From positions 11,904 through 75,903 of the forward strand of contig JBBQJV010000010.1 in assembly GCA_038326205.1 (NCBI GenBank): DNA of 64,000 nucleotides, given 5' to 3'. The position numbers and the translations under genes are program-made. Shown here in pieces: positions 1 through 7,654 of this stretch; position 1 is the stretch's first letter, and each line of letters opens with the position of its first letter. The DNA comes from UBA7672 sp038326205 (lineage in GTDB: Bacteria; Pseudomonadota; Alphaproteobacteria; Caulobacterales; Hyphomonadaceae). The notes beneath the pieces are model-generated. The model was not told where the DNA came from. It did not search any database and saw only the letters and a program-made list of their open reading frames with translations.

Positions 1-759
1 GGCGACGCGGGCGATCTCCTCCACCAGCGCAAGGTTGCTCTCCAGGGCTTCGCCTTGAAAGCGGGGCGCCATCGTAGCGCGGAAGTCCCAGCCATTGGCC
101 TGCCAGTCCTTCGACCAGCCGGCGAGCATCCCGCGCCCCAGCGGTGAATAGGCGACGAGCGTCGTGCCGAGTTGCTTGCAGGCATCCAGAATTCCGTCGC
201 CCTCGACAAAGCGCGTGAAGATCGAGAATTCGGATTGTAACGCCGCAATCGGGTGAACCTTCGCGGCGGCGCGCAGTGTCTCAGCCGTCACTTCCGACAG
301 GCCGATGCTGCGGACCTTGCCTTCCTTCACCGCGTCCGCCATCGCGGACACCGTTTCCTCGATGGGGCGTGAGAAGTCGCGGCGATGGAGATACCAGAGG
401 TCAATATGGTCGGTCTGCAGAAAGCGGAGCGATTGCTCAAGCGCGCGCTTGGCGTTGGCGGCTGAGCCATCGACACCGGTACGTTGTCTCGTTTCATGAT
501 TAAAGGTCGGCCCGAACTTGGTGGCAATGAAGACCTTGTCGCGACGATCGTTGAAGGCCTTGCCGAGCATTTGCTCGCTATGGCCAAGACCGTACATCTC
601 GGCAGTGTCGAAGTGATCGACGCCGAGATCGATCGCCTGATGCAGCAGCGAGACCGCATCTGCGTCCGCCATTGCGGGTCCATACGCAAATGAGATGCCC
701 ATGCAGCCCAGGCCGATGGCGTTAAGCGGGCGGCTGTCGCCAATCCTACGTTTGATCAC
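1..759 (-). CDS. Aldo/keto reductase (3' end beyond window)
   Basis: NAD(P)H-dependent oxidoreductase with the AKR (alpha/beta)8 barrel, reducing carbonyl substrates; the substrate cannot be told. The 253 visible residues carry the AKR tetrad: Asp and Tyr in FDTAEMYG, Lys in ATKFGP and His in YLHRRD. The N-terminal GLGCMG is also typical. The C-terminal part with the cofactor phosphate-binding site lies beyond base 1, so cofactor preference is unknown. I chose the GTG at 759 because GAGG sits about 8 bases upstream and no in-frame ATG precedes it. A perfect palindrome just upstream of the start suggests repression by a dimeric regulator that is not in this window. Confidence 0.9.
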   Translation of the reverse strand, partial: MIKRRIGDSRPLNAIGLGCMGISFAYGPAMADADAVSLLHQAIDLGVDHFDTAEMYGLGHSEQMLGKAFNDRRDKVFIATKFGPTFNHETRQRTGVDGSAANAKRALEQSLRFLQTDHIDLWYLHRRDFSRPIEETVSAMADAVKEGKVRSIGLSEVTAETLRAAAKVHPIAALQSEFSIFTRFVEGDGILDACKQLGTTLVAYSPLGRGMLAGWSKDWQANGWDFRATMAPRFQGEALESNLALVEEIARVA

Positions 760-780
760 AGGGATACCTCGTGTTTGTCG

Positions 781-800
781 ATGTGAGCGTTTGCTCACAT
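781..800. promoter_or_regulatory. Palindromic operator upstream of the aldo/keto reductase
   Basis: A perfect inverted repeat, half-sites ATGTGAGC and GCTCACAT around GTTT, lies 22 bases upstream of the GTG start. Perfect short-spaced palindromes of this kind are typical TetR-type operators, so it probably covers or flanks the promoter. The regulator family is inference; no regulator gene is adjacent inside the window. Confidence 0.6.
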
Positions 801-1188
801 TGCGGGGTGCGCGGCTGATTGGTCAAGGGGCGAGGCGTAGATCAGCCGCACAGATTGTGATGAGTGTGACACGCGACATGCGTTGACCGCACAGCTTGGA
901 GGCGTAGCATCGCTATGTCCGTTGAGCTTTTGAAGCTCCCGTGTCGCACACCGACAGACAGGTTGTAGCGCGATGCACTGCGGGCGAGGTGAAACTGCAA
1001 GGAGAGATCGTATGGAGGCTCCACCTGCTTAGCTACCTGGGTTCGCCGGAGACGGTAGAACCCCGGCTCGTGCGGTGTACCTGGCCAGGACGCTTCGAGT
1101 CGTCAGCTTGCAAAATCAGTAAGACGATTGACGGCCTTCAATGGCCGTATTGAATGGTCGCTCTCTTGAGCGGCTCCGGCAGATGCCG
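801..1188 (+). other. Gene-free stretch, possible structured small RNA
   Basis: No convincing protein gene lies here in any frame; the open frames lack ribosome binding sites and have implausible composition. The stretch is rich in short inverted repeats: GAGCTT/AAGCTC near 924-938, GGGTTC/GAACCC at 1039-1063, and ACGGCC/GGCCGT around 1131-1150. It ends in a strong plus-strand terminator (1189-1229) with no plus-strand gene upstream, so something on the plus strand is probably transcribed. I looked for marks of tmRNA, RNase P RNA, SRP RNA and 6S RNA and did not recognise any. A possible six-codon frame follows AAGGAG near 1000. Confidence 0.3.
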
Positions 1189-1229
1189 AAAGAGCCTCGC
1201 GCGTAACCCGCGTGGGGCTCTTTGTTTTT
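1189..1229 (+). terminator. Strong rho-independent terminator
   Basis: A 15-bp stem (arms 1189-1203 and 1209-1223, two G-T wobbles) with a 5-base loop is followed by GTTTTTG. The U-tract is on the plus strand only, so it stops plus-strand transcription although no plus-strand gene lies upstream. It also lies downstream of the minus-strand lipoprotein stop, where it has no U-tract. Confidence 0.8.
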
Positions 1230-1250
1230 GGCGGTGGCGAATGATGCGAC

Positions 1251-1844
1251 CTACTGAGGCGCTGCAATCTGCTTTCGCACTTCGGCAACACCGCGGATCA
1301 CCGACTTGATGCCGTCGTCAGGCGTTGCGGTAAGCGCGCCGCGATAGCCTTCGATGGTGAGGTCCGGTCCGATCAACAGATAGGCAGGCAACGCAGGCGC
1401 CGCGATAGCTTTCGAGACCGTCCCGTCGTCGATGAGCCTGGGCCATTGCGGCGGAGTTGTTGGCGCTGAGCTCTCATGCTTCGGTTGCACAATCAGGACA
1501 TCGAGTTCCGGATCTTGATCCGCGGCTGAACTTAAAGCAGTCGCGAAGCTGGCCTCATCCGACGTGCCGCCGACATCAGGCCAGATACCGAGAATGGTCC
1601 AGTGGCCGCGCAGCGCTTCGCGTGTTGCGTCCGCTCCATTGGGCTGTTTCACGGAGTAGGCGGGAAGCACCGTTCCGATCTTGGAATAGGCCGTCATGTC
1701 GATCTCCCACCCGTCAATTCCAGCGGTCGTGGCTGGTGTATCGGTGGGCGCGGCGGACTCGGGCGGCGCTTGCACGGGATCGGCGGGCGCCGGGCTGCAA
1801 GCCGCCAGCGTTGCGAATGAAGCGGCAAAGAGGAATTTGCGCAT
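1251..1844 (-). CDS. Lipoprotein with thioredoxin-like fold lacking CxxC
   Basis: A 197-residue lipoprotein: basic start, hydrophobic stretch and lipobox LAAC with Cys16, then a Pro/Ala/Thr-rich linker to about residue 45. The rest resembles a TlpA/redoxin domain: 'ALRGHWTILGIWPDVGG', a long helix, 'LDVLIVQP', then 'ALPAYLLIGPDLTIEGYRG' with the cis-Pro region and the 'G.I..Y.G' strand. Where thioredoxins have WCxxC it reads WPDVGG, so dithiol chemistry is impossible at that site. It may be a structural or binding module on the periplasmic side of a membrane. The fold assignment is moderate; no partner gene is adjacent. Confidence 0.7.
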   Translation of the reverse strand: MRKFLFAASFATLAACSPAPADPVQAPPESAAPTDTPATTAGIDGWEIDMTAYSKIGTVLPAYSVKQPNGADATREALRGHWTILGIWPDVGGTSDEASFATALSSAADQDPELDVLIVQPKHESSAPTTPPQWPRLIDDGTVSKAIAAPALPAYLLIGPDLTIEGYRGALTATPDDGIKSVIRGVAEVRKQIAAPQ

Positions 1845-2008
1845 GACTGATCTCCCACTGTGATGCTCAACATGGAATGGGGCGTCACCGTGGCAAGCGG
1901 TGCGCAGGCCGGTGGCTCCGAAAGAGGTCTCGTCGCGTAATGACTGGCGCGGCGCGGCGCTACGTCCTGCGTGGTTGAGGGGATGTAGATGCCGGGGAAG
2001 ACTGACCG

Positions 2009-2845
2009 ATGTTGAAGCGCATCGTGATCATCGCGGGCATTGTTGTTGGCGTGCTGGTGGTCACTCTGATCGCGGACGTACTCTACATGCGGACCCATTT
2101 CGCGGTTCCGGGCCCAAAGAGTGTGGCCTCAGTCGTGGGCGACGTAGGCGTCAAGCGTGTGCTTGGCGTGTTCGTGCATCCGGACGGTGAGCAACTGGTT
2201 ACCGGCTTCTTCTCCTATGCCAAGGAGAAGGACAACGCGTTCACCGCGCTGGTCATCGGAACGAAGGGCGAGGCGGGTCATCAGGCGCCCACCGTAGCGC
2301 GGCAGCCGGATCTCGGCATTGTTCGGAAGGCGGAGGCGCTGAAGAACGGTTTCGCTCTCGGCATCGACGATCAGGAGGTGTGGGATTATCCCGATGGTGG
2401 TGTGCCGGAAGTTCCGATTGACGAGATCGTCGCGCGCGTCGTCGCCAATATCATTGCCGACCAGCCTGAGATGGTTGTGACGCTCTGGCCCGCCAGCGGC
2501 GCGACGGGCCACAAGGATCACATGCGCATGGGCCTCGTCGCGGAGACGGCCGTGAAGCAGGTAAGGGCGCAGGCGTCATCTGGCGCCTATCGCGGCCCGC
2601 GCTGGATCGCCTACGTCATTGTGCCGCCGAACGGGCTGCGTGCATTCGGCGGATCAACCGGTAAGTTCGTCGTCGACACTCAGCCGGATGCGACGCACGC
2701 CATGCCCGGCAACACATGGGCCAAGCTGCGTGGCTGGAAGATCCATGCTTCGCAGGAAAATTGTGTGCAGGCCGTCTACGGCTTCCCTGACTGGCTGCTC
2801 TACCTGTTCTGGGATCAGGAGTTCTATCGCGCGGGTGACCTGTAG
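2009..2845 (+). CDS. Membrane-anchored PIG-L (LmbE-like) family protein
   Basis: A 278-residue protein with one N-terminal membrane segment (residues 5-26) followed by a PIG-L/LmbE domain. This family contains zinc-dependent N-deacetylases acting on GlcNAc-type substrates. Visible motifs are 'VFVHPDGEQ' (His57, Asp59), 'IGTKGEAGH' (usual TxGE.G) and 'SGATGHKDHMRMG', which supplies the later metal His. The first motif is normally HPDDE; here Gly60 replaces the second Asp, so metal binding or catalysis may be altered. The domain probably faces the periplasm. No glycan cluster surrounds it, so the substrate is unknown. The start follows GGGGAAG. Confidence 0.75.
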   Translation: MLKRIVIIAGIVVGVLVVTLIADVLYMRTHFAVPGPKSVASVVGDVGVKRVLGVFVHPDGEQLVTGFFSYAKEKDNAFTALVIGTKGEAGHQAPTVARQPDLGIVRKAEALKNGFALGIDDQEVWDYPDGGVPEVPIDEIVARVVANIIADQPEMVVTLWPASGATGHKDHMRMGLVAETAVKQVRAQASSGAYRGPRWIAYVIVPPNGLRAFGGSTGKFVVDTQPDATHAMPGNTWAKLRGWKIHASQENCVQAVYGFPDWLLYLFWDQEFYRAGDL

Positions 2846-2924
2846 GCAGCCAGCTGAACCGGCGGTGGAGCTGTGATAGGATGCGGCGCTGACTGGTTCC
2901 GTCTGCGGACACAGGGAGCATCAA

Positions 2925-3281
2925 ATGAACAGACCCGTTTCATCGTCGCTCGCTGCCTTGGCGGCTGCCGCAGTTCTGGCAGCGCCGGCGCTGGGTGAGC
3001 CAGTCAGGAAGACTGAGCTTGGCGACGCCAGCGGTCAGCCTGTCGACTCTCTCCGGCTTAGCTACAACTTCGATGCCGTGTGGGTTGTCGACAACCAGAA
3101 CCTGTTGTGGCGAGACGAGTCCCGCGACTATTATCTCGTGATCCTGAATGGAGCTTGCGAGCAGCTCGACAGCCGCGGCCGCAGATTCAACTTCCATCCG
3201 GCCGACCCGGTCCGGCTGGATGCCACAAGACGTATGAAGTTCGTCCCACGGCGGGTCCGCACTGTGCCGTCGCGAAGATAG
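2925..3281 (+). CDS. Secreted DUF6491-like protein, apparently frameshifted
   Basis: A 118-residue reading frame with a Sec signal peptide (residues 1-24, cleavage near ALG-EP). The middle, 'FDAVWVVDNQNLLWRDES' and 'YYLVILNGACEQL', resembles the small periplasmic DUF6491 family of unknown function. The last dozen residues (VPRRVRTVPSRR) look out of frame. A shift near 3230 would instead give a family-like C-terminus with a second Cys (see 3233-3343). The gene is therefore probably damaged or carries a one-base sequence error; repaired, it would encode about 139 residues. RBS CAGGGAG precedes the ATG. Confidence 0.65.
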   Translation: MNRPVSSSLAALAAAAVLAAPALGEPVRKTELGDASGQPVDSLRLSYNFDAVWVVDNQNLLWRDESRDYYLVILNGACEQLDSRGRRFNFHPADPVRLDATRRMKFVPRRVRTVPSRR

Positions 3282-3343
3282 AACTTCTCGATGACGCACG
3301 CGCGATAGCAGTGCGGTCCTCAGCCCAGCATCGCGCGTGGTAG
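3233..3343 (+). other. Displaced C-terminal coding tail of the DUF6491-like gene
   Basis: In the reading frame offset from the gene above, codons from 3233 read YEVRPTAGPHCAVAKIELL and run to a TAG at 3341-3343. This looks like genuine protein (a Cys, then a regular helix), unlike the frame that PGAP-style calling would use. Inserting one base near 3231-3233 joins the two parts smoothly as ...LDATR-x-YEVRP.... Confidence 0.5.
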
Positions 3344-3374
3344 ATGCCTTGGCGTCGACGGCGCGCCAAAACAG

Positions 3375-3402
3375 AACGGCCCGGTGTTTCCACCGGGCCG
3401 TT
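3375..3402. terminator. Bidirectional rho-independent terminator
   Basis: A perfect 12-bp inverted repeat (arms 3375-3386 and 3391-3402, loop TTTC) lies between convergent genes. The plus side continues TTTGCATT and the minus side CTGTTTTG. It can serve both the secreted-protein gene and the thiolase, whose stop codon is only 22 bases away. Confidence 0.8.
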
Positions 3403-3424
3403 TGCATTGCAGATGTCTGTTTGC

Positions 3425-4645
3425 TTAGTTGAAGATCTCGAACAGGCCGGCAGCGCCTTGACCGCCGCCGATGCACATCGTCACGACGCCGTACTTGGCT
3501 TTGCGACGCTTGCCTTCAAGCAGCAGGTGGCCTGTGCAGCGTGCACCGGTGACGCCGTACGGGTGGCCGATCGAGATCGAGCCTCCGTTGACGTTGTACT
3601 TGGCCGGATCGATGCCGAGGAAGTCGCGTGCGTAGAGGCACTGGGATGCGAATGCTTCGTTCAGCTCCCAGAGATCGATGTCCGAAACCTTTAGACCGTG
3701 ACGCTCAAGCAGGCGCGGCACGGCGTAGATCGGCCCGATACCCATTTCGTCGGGCTCGCAACCGGCAACCGCAAAGCCGCGGAATGCGCCGAGCGGGGAG
3801 AGGCCGCGCTTGGCCGCTTCCTTGGCTTCCATCAACACCAGCGCTGCGCCGCCGTCCGAGAACTGCGAAGCGTTGCCGGCGGTGACGTACTTGCCTTCCT
3901 GGATCTTCTGGCCACCCTTGAATACGGGCGCAAGCTTCTGAAGGTCGGCGAGCGTTGTCTGCGGACGGTTGCAGTCGTCGCGCGTGACTTCTGCATCCTC
4001 AATGCTGACGGCTTTCGTCTCTCTGTCGGTGACGGCCATCTTGGTCTTCATCGGGACGATCTCGTCCTTGTAGAGCCCTGCTGCCTGCGCAGCGGCGGTA
4101 CGCTGCTGCGATTGGAGGGCGTATTCGTCTTGGGATTCACGCGATACTTTGTAACGCTCGGCGACGATCTCGGCCGTCTCGATCATCGACATGTAGATGG
4201 CGGGGATCTTGGCGAGCAGCTTTTCATCGAGCGAACGGTTGCGGCCGTCTGCGGCCAGCGGGCGGGCAGGAGCGAACTGCACCAGCGAAATCGACTCGAC
4301 ACCGCCGCCAACCATGATGTCCGCGCCATCACGGATCTGGTGCGCTGCGAGCGCGATAGCGTTCAGGCCCGAGGAACAGAAGCGGTTTATCGTGCCGCCA
4401 GCGACGGAAACCGGCATGTCGGCCCAGAGCGCCGCCTGACGCGCGATGTTGCCGCCCGTGGCGCCTTCAGGGTTGGCGCAACCGAGATAGACGTCTTCGA
4501 TTTCCTTGGGGTCAAGTTTTGCGCGCTCGACGGCATGCTTGATCGCATGGCCCCCGAGAGCGGCCCCGTGCGTCATGTTGAACCCGCCACGTACTGATTT
4601 CGCGAGCCCTGTCCGGGCTGTCGAAACGATCACCGCCTCACGCAT
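3425..4645 (-). CDS. Acetyl-CoA C-acyltransferase (thiolase)
   Basis: A thiolase of 406 residues that cleaves 3-ketoacyl-CoA, or condenses two acyl-CoA, using a Cys nucleophile. The N-terminal half carries Cys90 in NRFCSSGLNA; the C-terminal half carries the GGSISIGHPYGVTGAR loop with the catalytic His and the second Cys in MCIGGGQGAA. Length and motifs fit the FadA/AtoB superfamily. Substrate chain length cannot be told; no fadB partner is adjacent, though a dienoyl-CoA isomerase lies 4 kb away. A TTG lies 24 bases upstream in frame, but the ATG at 4645 is preferred because GGAGAG precedes it at correct spacing. Confidence 0.93.
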   Translation of the reverse strand: MREAVIVSTARTGLAKSVRGGFNMTHGAALGGHAIKHAVERAKLDPKEIEDVYLGCANPEGATGGNIARQAALWADMPVSVAGGTINRFCSSGLNAIALAAHQIRDGADIMVGGGVESISLVQFAPARPLAADGRNRSLDEKLLAKIPAIYMSMIETAEIVAERYKVSRESQDEYALQSQQRTAAAQAAGLYKDEIVPMKTKMAVTDRETKAVSIEDAEVTRDDCNRPQTTLADLQKLAPVFKGGQKIQEGKYVTAGNASQFSDGGAALVLMEAKEAAKRGLSPLGAFRGFAVAGCEPDEMGIGPIYAVPRLLERHGLKVSDIDLWELNEAFASQCLYARDFLGIDPAKYNVNGGSISIGHPYGVTGARCTGHLLLEGKRRKAKYGVVTMCIGGGQGAAGLFEIFN

Positions 4646-4717
4646 TTTGCTCTCCGTAGCGCGCCTCAAGATTAGACGGGTACCTTAAGCGACAAAACAC
4701 GGCGGAATGCAACAGAA

Positions 4718-4746
4718 CGCCCGGCTGGCTCATCACCGGCCGGGCG
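4718..4746 (-). terminator. Possible terminator of the 4767-5255 gene
   Basis: An 11-bp stem (4718-4728 with 4736-4746, one G-T wobble) is GC-rich with a 7-base loop. On the minus strand it is followed by a weakly T-rich stretch (TTCTGTTGCATT). It lies 21 bases after the stop codon of the secreted-protein gene. Confidence 0.45.
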
Positions 4747-4766
4747 CGCGCTGCGCTATTGGACCG

Positions 4767-5255
4767 TTAGCTGTCGGATTTTGGGGTGGTGCGGGTGGTG
4801 ATGATGGTGGTGGTGGGTTCGCTTGCCGGCGTCGCGAGTACTGCCGCGAGTTGGGCATTGGCGAGATCGGCTGTCGTGTAGTTTTTCTTGGAGGCAATGA
4901 TGGCCTGTACTTCCGGAGCTATCGGGTTTTCCGGATTGAGAGCAGGGCGGTCAGACACGGGGATGATCGTCTCGCTGGTCTGTTCAATGGTCGCGTCCGG
5001 CGTTTCGACGACGGTTGTCTTCGAGAGGACAAGCGGCGTGTTGCTCGGAGGCATGGGCTGAGTGGCCGGGACGGCGGCATCGGCCTGTGCGCCGTCAACG
5101 AGCTTGGTTGGGTCGATTGCTCCAAGGACTTTCGCGGGGTCGACGCCTTGCACGGTGATGCCTGCGTCCGGCGCGGCGGAGGCTTGCGGGGTTTGTGCGT
5201 AAACAGGCGCTGCTAACAGTGCCGCCATCGCTGCAGATGCGAGAAGAGTTTTCAT
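4767..5255 (-). CDS. Secreted protein of unknown function
   Basis: A 162-residue protein with a clear Sec signal peptide (MKTLLASAAMAALLAAPVYA, cleaved before QTP). The mature part is rich in Ala, Pro and Thr, low in complexity and without cysteines; its C-terminus is Thr-rich (TTTIITTRTT). I recognise no domain. The open frame extends 79 codons further upstream, but the ATG at 5255 is the start: AGGA precedes it and the signal peptide begins there. It lies 46 bases downstream of the YihY-family gene and could be cotranscribed. Confidence 0.7.
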   Translation of the reverse strand: MKTLLASAAMAALLAAPVYAQTPQASAAPDAGITVQGVDPAKVLGAIDPTKLVDGAQADAAVPATQPMPPSNTPLVLSKTTVVETPDATIEQTSETIIPVSDRPALNPENPIAPEVQAIIASKKNYTTADLANAQLAAVLATPASEPTTTIITTRTTPKSDS

Positions 5256-5301
5256 GGTCGGTGTTCCTGATTGAGGCTGTGTCCTCGTAAGGCACGAACG
5301 C

Positions 5302-6297
5302 TCAAATCGTTCCGTCTGTTTGCATGTTTGTAATATCAACGCTGTTTTCCGAAGGGGGCGCGCCCTCGACCTGAACGTTGTCCGCCACATAGGCGCCTCG
5401 TTGTCCACGGGGAGCAGGGGTATCAACCGTTGTATCCAGGGTCGTGAACAGCTCGAGCTGCGCATTGAGTTCGGCGCCAAGACAGATCGCATAAGCGGAA
5501 ATCCAGAACCACATCAGCAGAGCAGCGACCGCCCCGAGTGATCCGAAGGTCGCGTTATATGCGTTGAAATTCTCCAGGTAGGTCGAGAAGGCGATTGACG
5601 CGAGCAGCCACACAAGGCCTGCAGCAATCGCCCCCGGAACGATCCAGCGCCAGCGCGCCTTGGTGCGTGAGGGAGCGATGCGGTAGATCACGGCGCAACC
5701 GGCCACAAAAAGCGCGATGATGACGAGCCAGCGCATCAAGCCGACAACTGCTTCCACGAACGCTCCGAGATAGAGCGCATCCAGGATCGGCGGCACGGCT
5801 GCAATCGCGGCGATCGACAGACCAACGAAGAGTATGCCGGCAACGGTGAAGCCAAGGGTCAGCGCAGTGCGTTTGATGAAGTTACGTTTCTCCTTCTCAT
5901 GATAGGCGATGTTCATGGCCTGCATGAGTGCGGCGACGCCGCCCGATGCGCTCCACAGGGCTAGAACGCCCGATATGATCAGGCCGAACGTCAAGCCTCC
6001 CGCATCCTGCGTTGCGATGACGACCATCTGATCCGCTACGAGACTGAAGGCATCGGGCGCGAGATCGCGGATAGCTCCGAGTTGTGTGCCGAGTGATGTG
6101 ATGTCGGTGAAAAGACCCCAGATCATGAGACCAGCCGCGACCACGGGGAAGACCGACAGAAAAGCGTAGAACGCGATACCGGCCGACAGCAGGCCGACAT
6201 TGTCGCCGAGCGCGCGCCAGAATGTGCGCAACAGAATTGCGCCCCAGTCCTTCAACCGAATGGCGAAGGGCGAGGCCACCGCGTTTGGTTTGGTCAT
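5302..6297 (-). CDS. YihY/virulence factor BrkB family membrane protein
   Basis: An inner-membrane protein of 331 residues in the YihY (formerly RNase BN-misnamed, UPF0761) family. The N-terminal signature 'GLLSAGIAFYAFLSVFPVVAAGLMI' is characteristic. About six hydrophobic segments follow, and the last ones end in 'LLMWFWISAYAICLGAELNAQLE'. The transport or structural role of the family is not settled. A hydrophilic tail of about 50 residues follows the last helix. The ATG at 6297 is preferred over the TTG one codon upstream. The divergent dipeptidase gene begins 80 bases away, so the two promoters share that gap. Confidence 0.88.
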   Translation of the reverse strand: MTKPNAVASPFAIRLKDWGAILLRTFWRALGDNVGLLSAGIAFYAFLSVFPVVAAGLMIWGLFTDITSLGTQLGAIRDLAPDAFSLVADQMVVIATQDAGGLTFGLIISGVLALWSASGGVAALMQAMNIAYHEKEKRNFIKRTALTLGFTVAGILFVGLSIAAIAAVPPILDALYLGAFVEAVVGLMRWLVIIALFVAGCAVIYRIAPSRTKARWRWIVPGAIAAGLVWLLASIAFSTYLENFNAYNATFGSLGAVAALLMWFWISAYAICLGAELNAQLELFTTLDTTVDTPAPRGQRGAYVADNVQVEGAPPSENSVDITNMQTDGTI

Positions 6298-6376
6298 CAA
6301 TTCGAAAACGCTGAGGTTCCCGCCGAGTTCCGACGGCGCGTTGGTGAACCACGCTTATCACGCTAGTGTATCTCGC

Positions 6377-7165
6377 ATGAATCCTTACGTTCTCGATCTC
6401 CGGCAGCGCCCCGTGCCATCATGTATCGAGGCGCAAGCGCGCAAGCGCGGTTATCGCACCGAGGTGCCGATCCTGCTCGATGGGGTGCTGGCGGACGAAC
6501 CGTGCGTAGACGTTCGCGATATCGGGCTGGCAGGCGACAATCACTACAACACTGCGTTCAATCCGCCCTATCACACGCGTATTCCCGGCTCGATAGCCGA
6601 GCTGTTTGTGCGTCGGTCTGTCAGCGAGAGACTGCGCACTGTGAATGCGAGGCTCGCTGTCGCGGGCATCGAGCTTTACGTGCTCGATGCTTGGCGGCCG
6701 CAGGTTGTGCAGCGCCATTTTCACGACGTCTGGTTTCCTGCCTGGCTCAGCAAGCGACAGCCTGAGCTGGCAGGGCAGGCACTCGTGGAAGAGGTCGAGA
6801 AATACTGGTCCGCGCCGACGACGGGAGCATCCTCTCCGTCGCCGCATGCGACGTGCGGCGCCGTCGATTTGACCTTGAGGTTTGTCGGGACAAGGCAACC
6901 CTTGTTTATGGGCGGGTTGTTCGACGATGTGACGGAGGATGCCTGGACGGACAGTTTTGAGCGCCGAACGCTTTACTCGATGTCCGATGATGAAGCGTGC
7001 GCCAATCGTCGTCTTCTCTATTGGGCGATGAGTGAGGCCGGTTTCTCAAATAATCCCACTGAGTGGTGGCACTATTCCTGGGGCGACCAGATGTGGGCCC
7101 GCCTGACGGGACAACCTGCCGCGCACTACGGACCCTGCGATCCGACGGGAACTTCCGACACCTGA
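6377..7165 (+). CDS. D-alanyl-D-alanine dipeptidase (VanX/DdpX family)
   Basis: A 262-residue zinc dipeptidase that splits D-Ala-D-Ala. The metal and catalytic residues are visible: His157 and Asp164 in SPHATCGAVDLTL (the SxHxxGxAxD motif) and Glu229-Trp-Trp-His232 in EWWHYS. Arg107 in DAWRPQ matches the conserved 'GYRP' arginine region. No signal peptide is present, so it acts in the cytoplasm, probably recycling D-Ala-D-Ala from cell-wall turnover; no vancomycin-type ligase genes are nearby, so resistance is not suggested. The open frame extends 59 codons upstream into the divergent gene; the ATG at 6377 matches where family similarity begins. Confidence 0.88.
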   Translation: MNPYVLDLRQRPVPSCIEAQARKRGYRTEVPILLDGVLADEPCVDVRDIGLAGDNHYNTAFNPPYHTRIPGSIAELFVRRSVSERLRTVNARLAVAGIELYVLDAWRPQVVQRHFHDVWFPAWLSKRQPELAGQALVEEVEKYWSAPTTGASSPSPHATCGAVDLTLRFVGTRQPLFMGGLFDDVTEDAWTDSFERRTLYSMSDDEACANRRLLYWAMSEAGFSNNPTEWWHYSWGDQMWARLTGQPAAHYGPCDPTGTSDT

Positions 7166-7231
7166 GTGGGCCTTAAGACCCCGGCAACCTTACCCCGGCA
7201 TTGTCGGGGGCAAGTTGATTGCGGAGATCGA

Positions 7232-7654
7232 ATGCTGAATGCGTTCATTGGCCAGATTTCAGAGGCCACAGGACTGGCAGAAGGCGAGGCAATGGCGGCG
7301 ATCGGCATCGTGCTGAACGCGGCAGAGCGCCAGGGCGCTCCCCTTGCAGATGAGATTTTTGAACGCGTTCCCGGCGCTCGCACGCTTGCGGCGTCGATGG
7401 GACATGAAGTTGGCGCGCCGACGGGCGTTCTAGCTCGCCTTATCGAGCGAACGCCCGGTGGACGGCAGGCCGTTGTTGAACGCCTGATCGAGGACCTGCA
7501 TGCAAAGGGTCTTGGTACTCAGGAAATCGGCTGCCTTTTTCCGGCAATCGGCGAGTTTTCGGAATCTGCATTCGGCGTCTCAGGTGTCGGTCATCTCGGT
7601 GACATCTTCGGAGCGCTAAATGCTGAGGTTAGTGGAGTGCGTAGCGTAGCTTAA
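7232..7654 (+). CDS. Conserved small helical protein, DUF2267/DUF2780-like
   Basis: A 140-residue soluble protein with the pattern 'FIGQISEATGLAEGEAMAAIGIVLNAAERQ' followed by 'FERVPGARTL'. This recalls DUF2267/DUF2780-type proteins: an alpha-helical unit, then a PGA turn. The resemblance is weak and the function unknown. The C-terminal half is Gly-rich with amphipathic helices. The ATG at 7232 has GCGGAGA at good spacing. It lies 66 bases after the dipeptidase gene and ends before a strong terminator, so the two may form one transcription unit. Confidence 0.6.
   Translation: MLNAFIGQISEATGLAEGEAMAAIGIVLNAAERQGAPLADEIFERVPGARTLAASMGHEVGAPTGVLARLIERTPGGRQAVVERLIEDLHAKGLGTQEIGCLFPAIGEFSESAFGVSGVGHLGDIFGALNAEVSGVRSVA

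Noticed and set aside
842..1024. Short open frames on both strands in the 760-1250 gap
   Set aside because: No ribosome binding sites, no recognisable protein features, and several overlap the hairpin-rich stretch; judged non-coding.
960..1223. tmRNA, 6S RNA, RNase P RNA or SRP RNA in the gap
   Set aside because: I looked for the tag-peptide codons, T-arm consensus, the P4 motif of RNase P RNA and the SRP tetraloop region; none was seen.
5256..5492. 79-codon N-terminal extension of the secreted protein at 4767-5255
   Set aside because: It would bury a clean signal peptide in the middle of the protein and overlaps the upstream gene's 3' end.
6200..6376. 59-codon N-terminal extension of the VanX-like dipeptidase
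   Set aside because: Overlaps the divergent YihY-family gene and lacks family similarity; start set at 6377.
6377..7165. Vancomycin-resistance cassette
   Set aside because: Only the VanX-like dipeptidase is present; no VanH, VanA-type ligase or VanRS genes are near, so wall recycling is the better reading.
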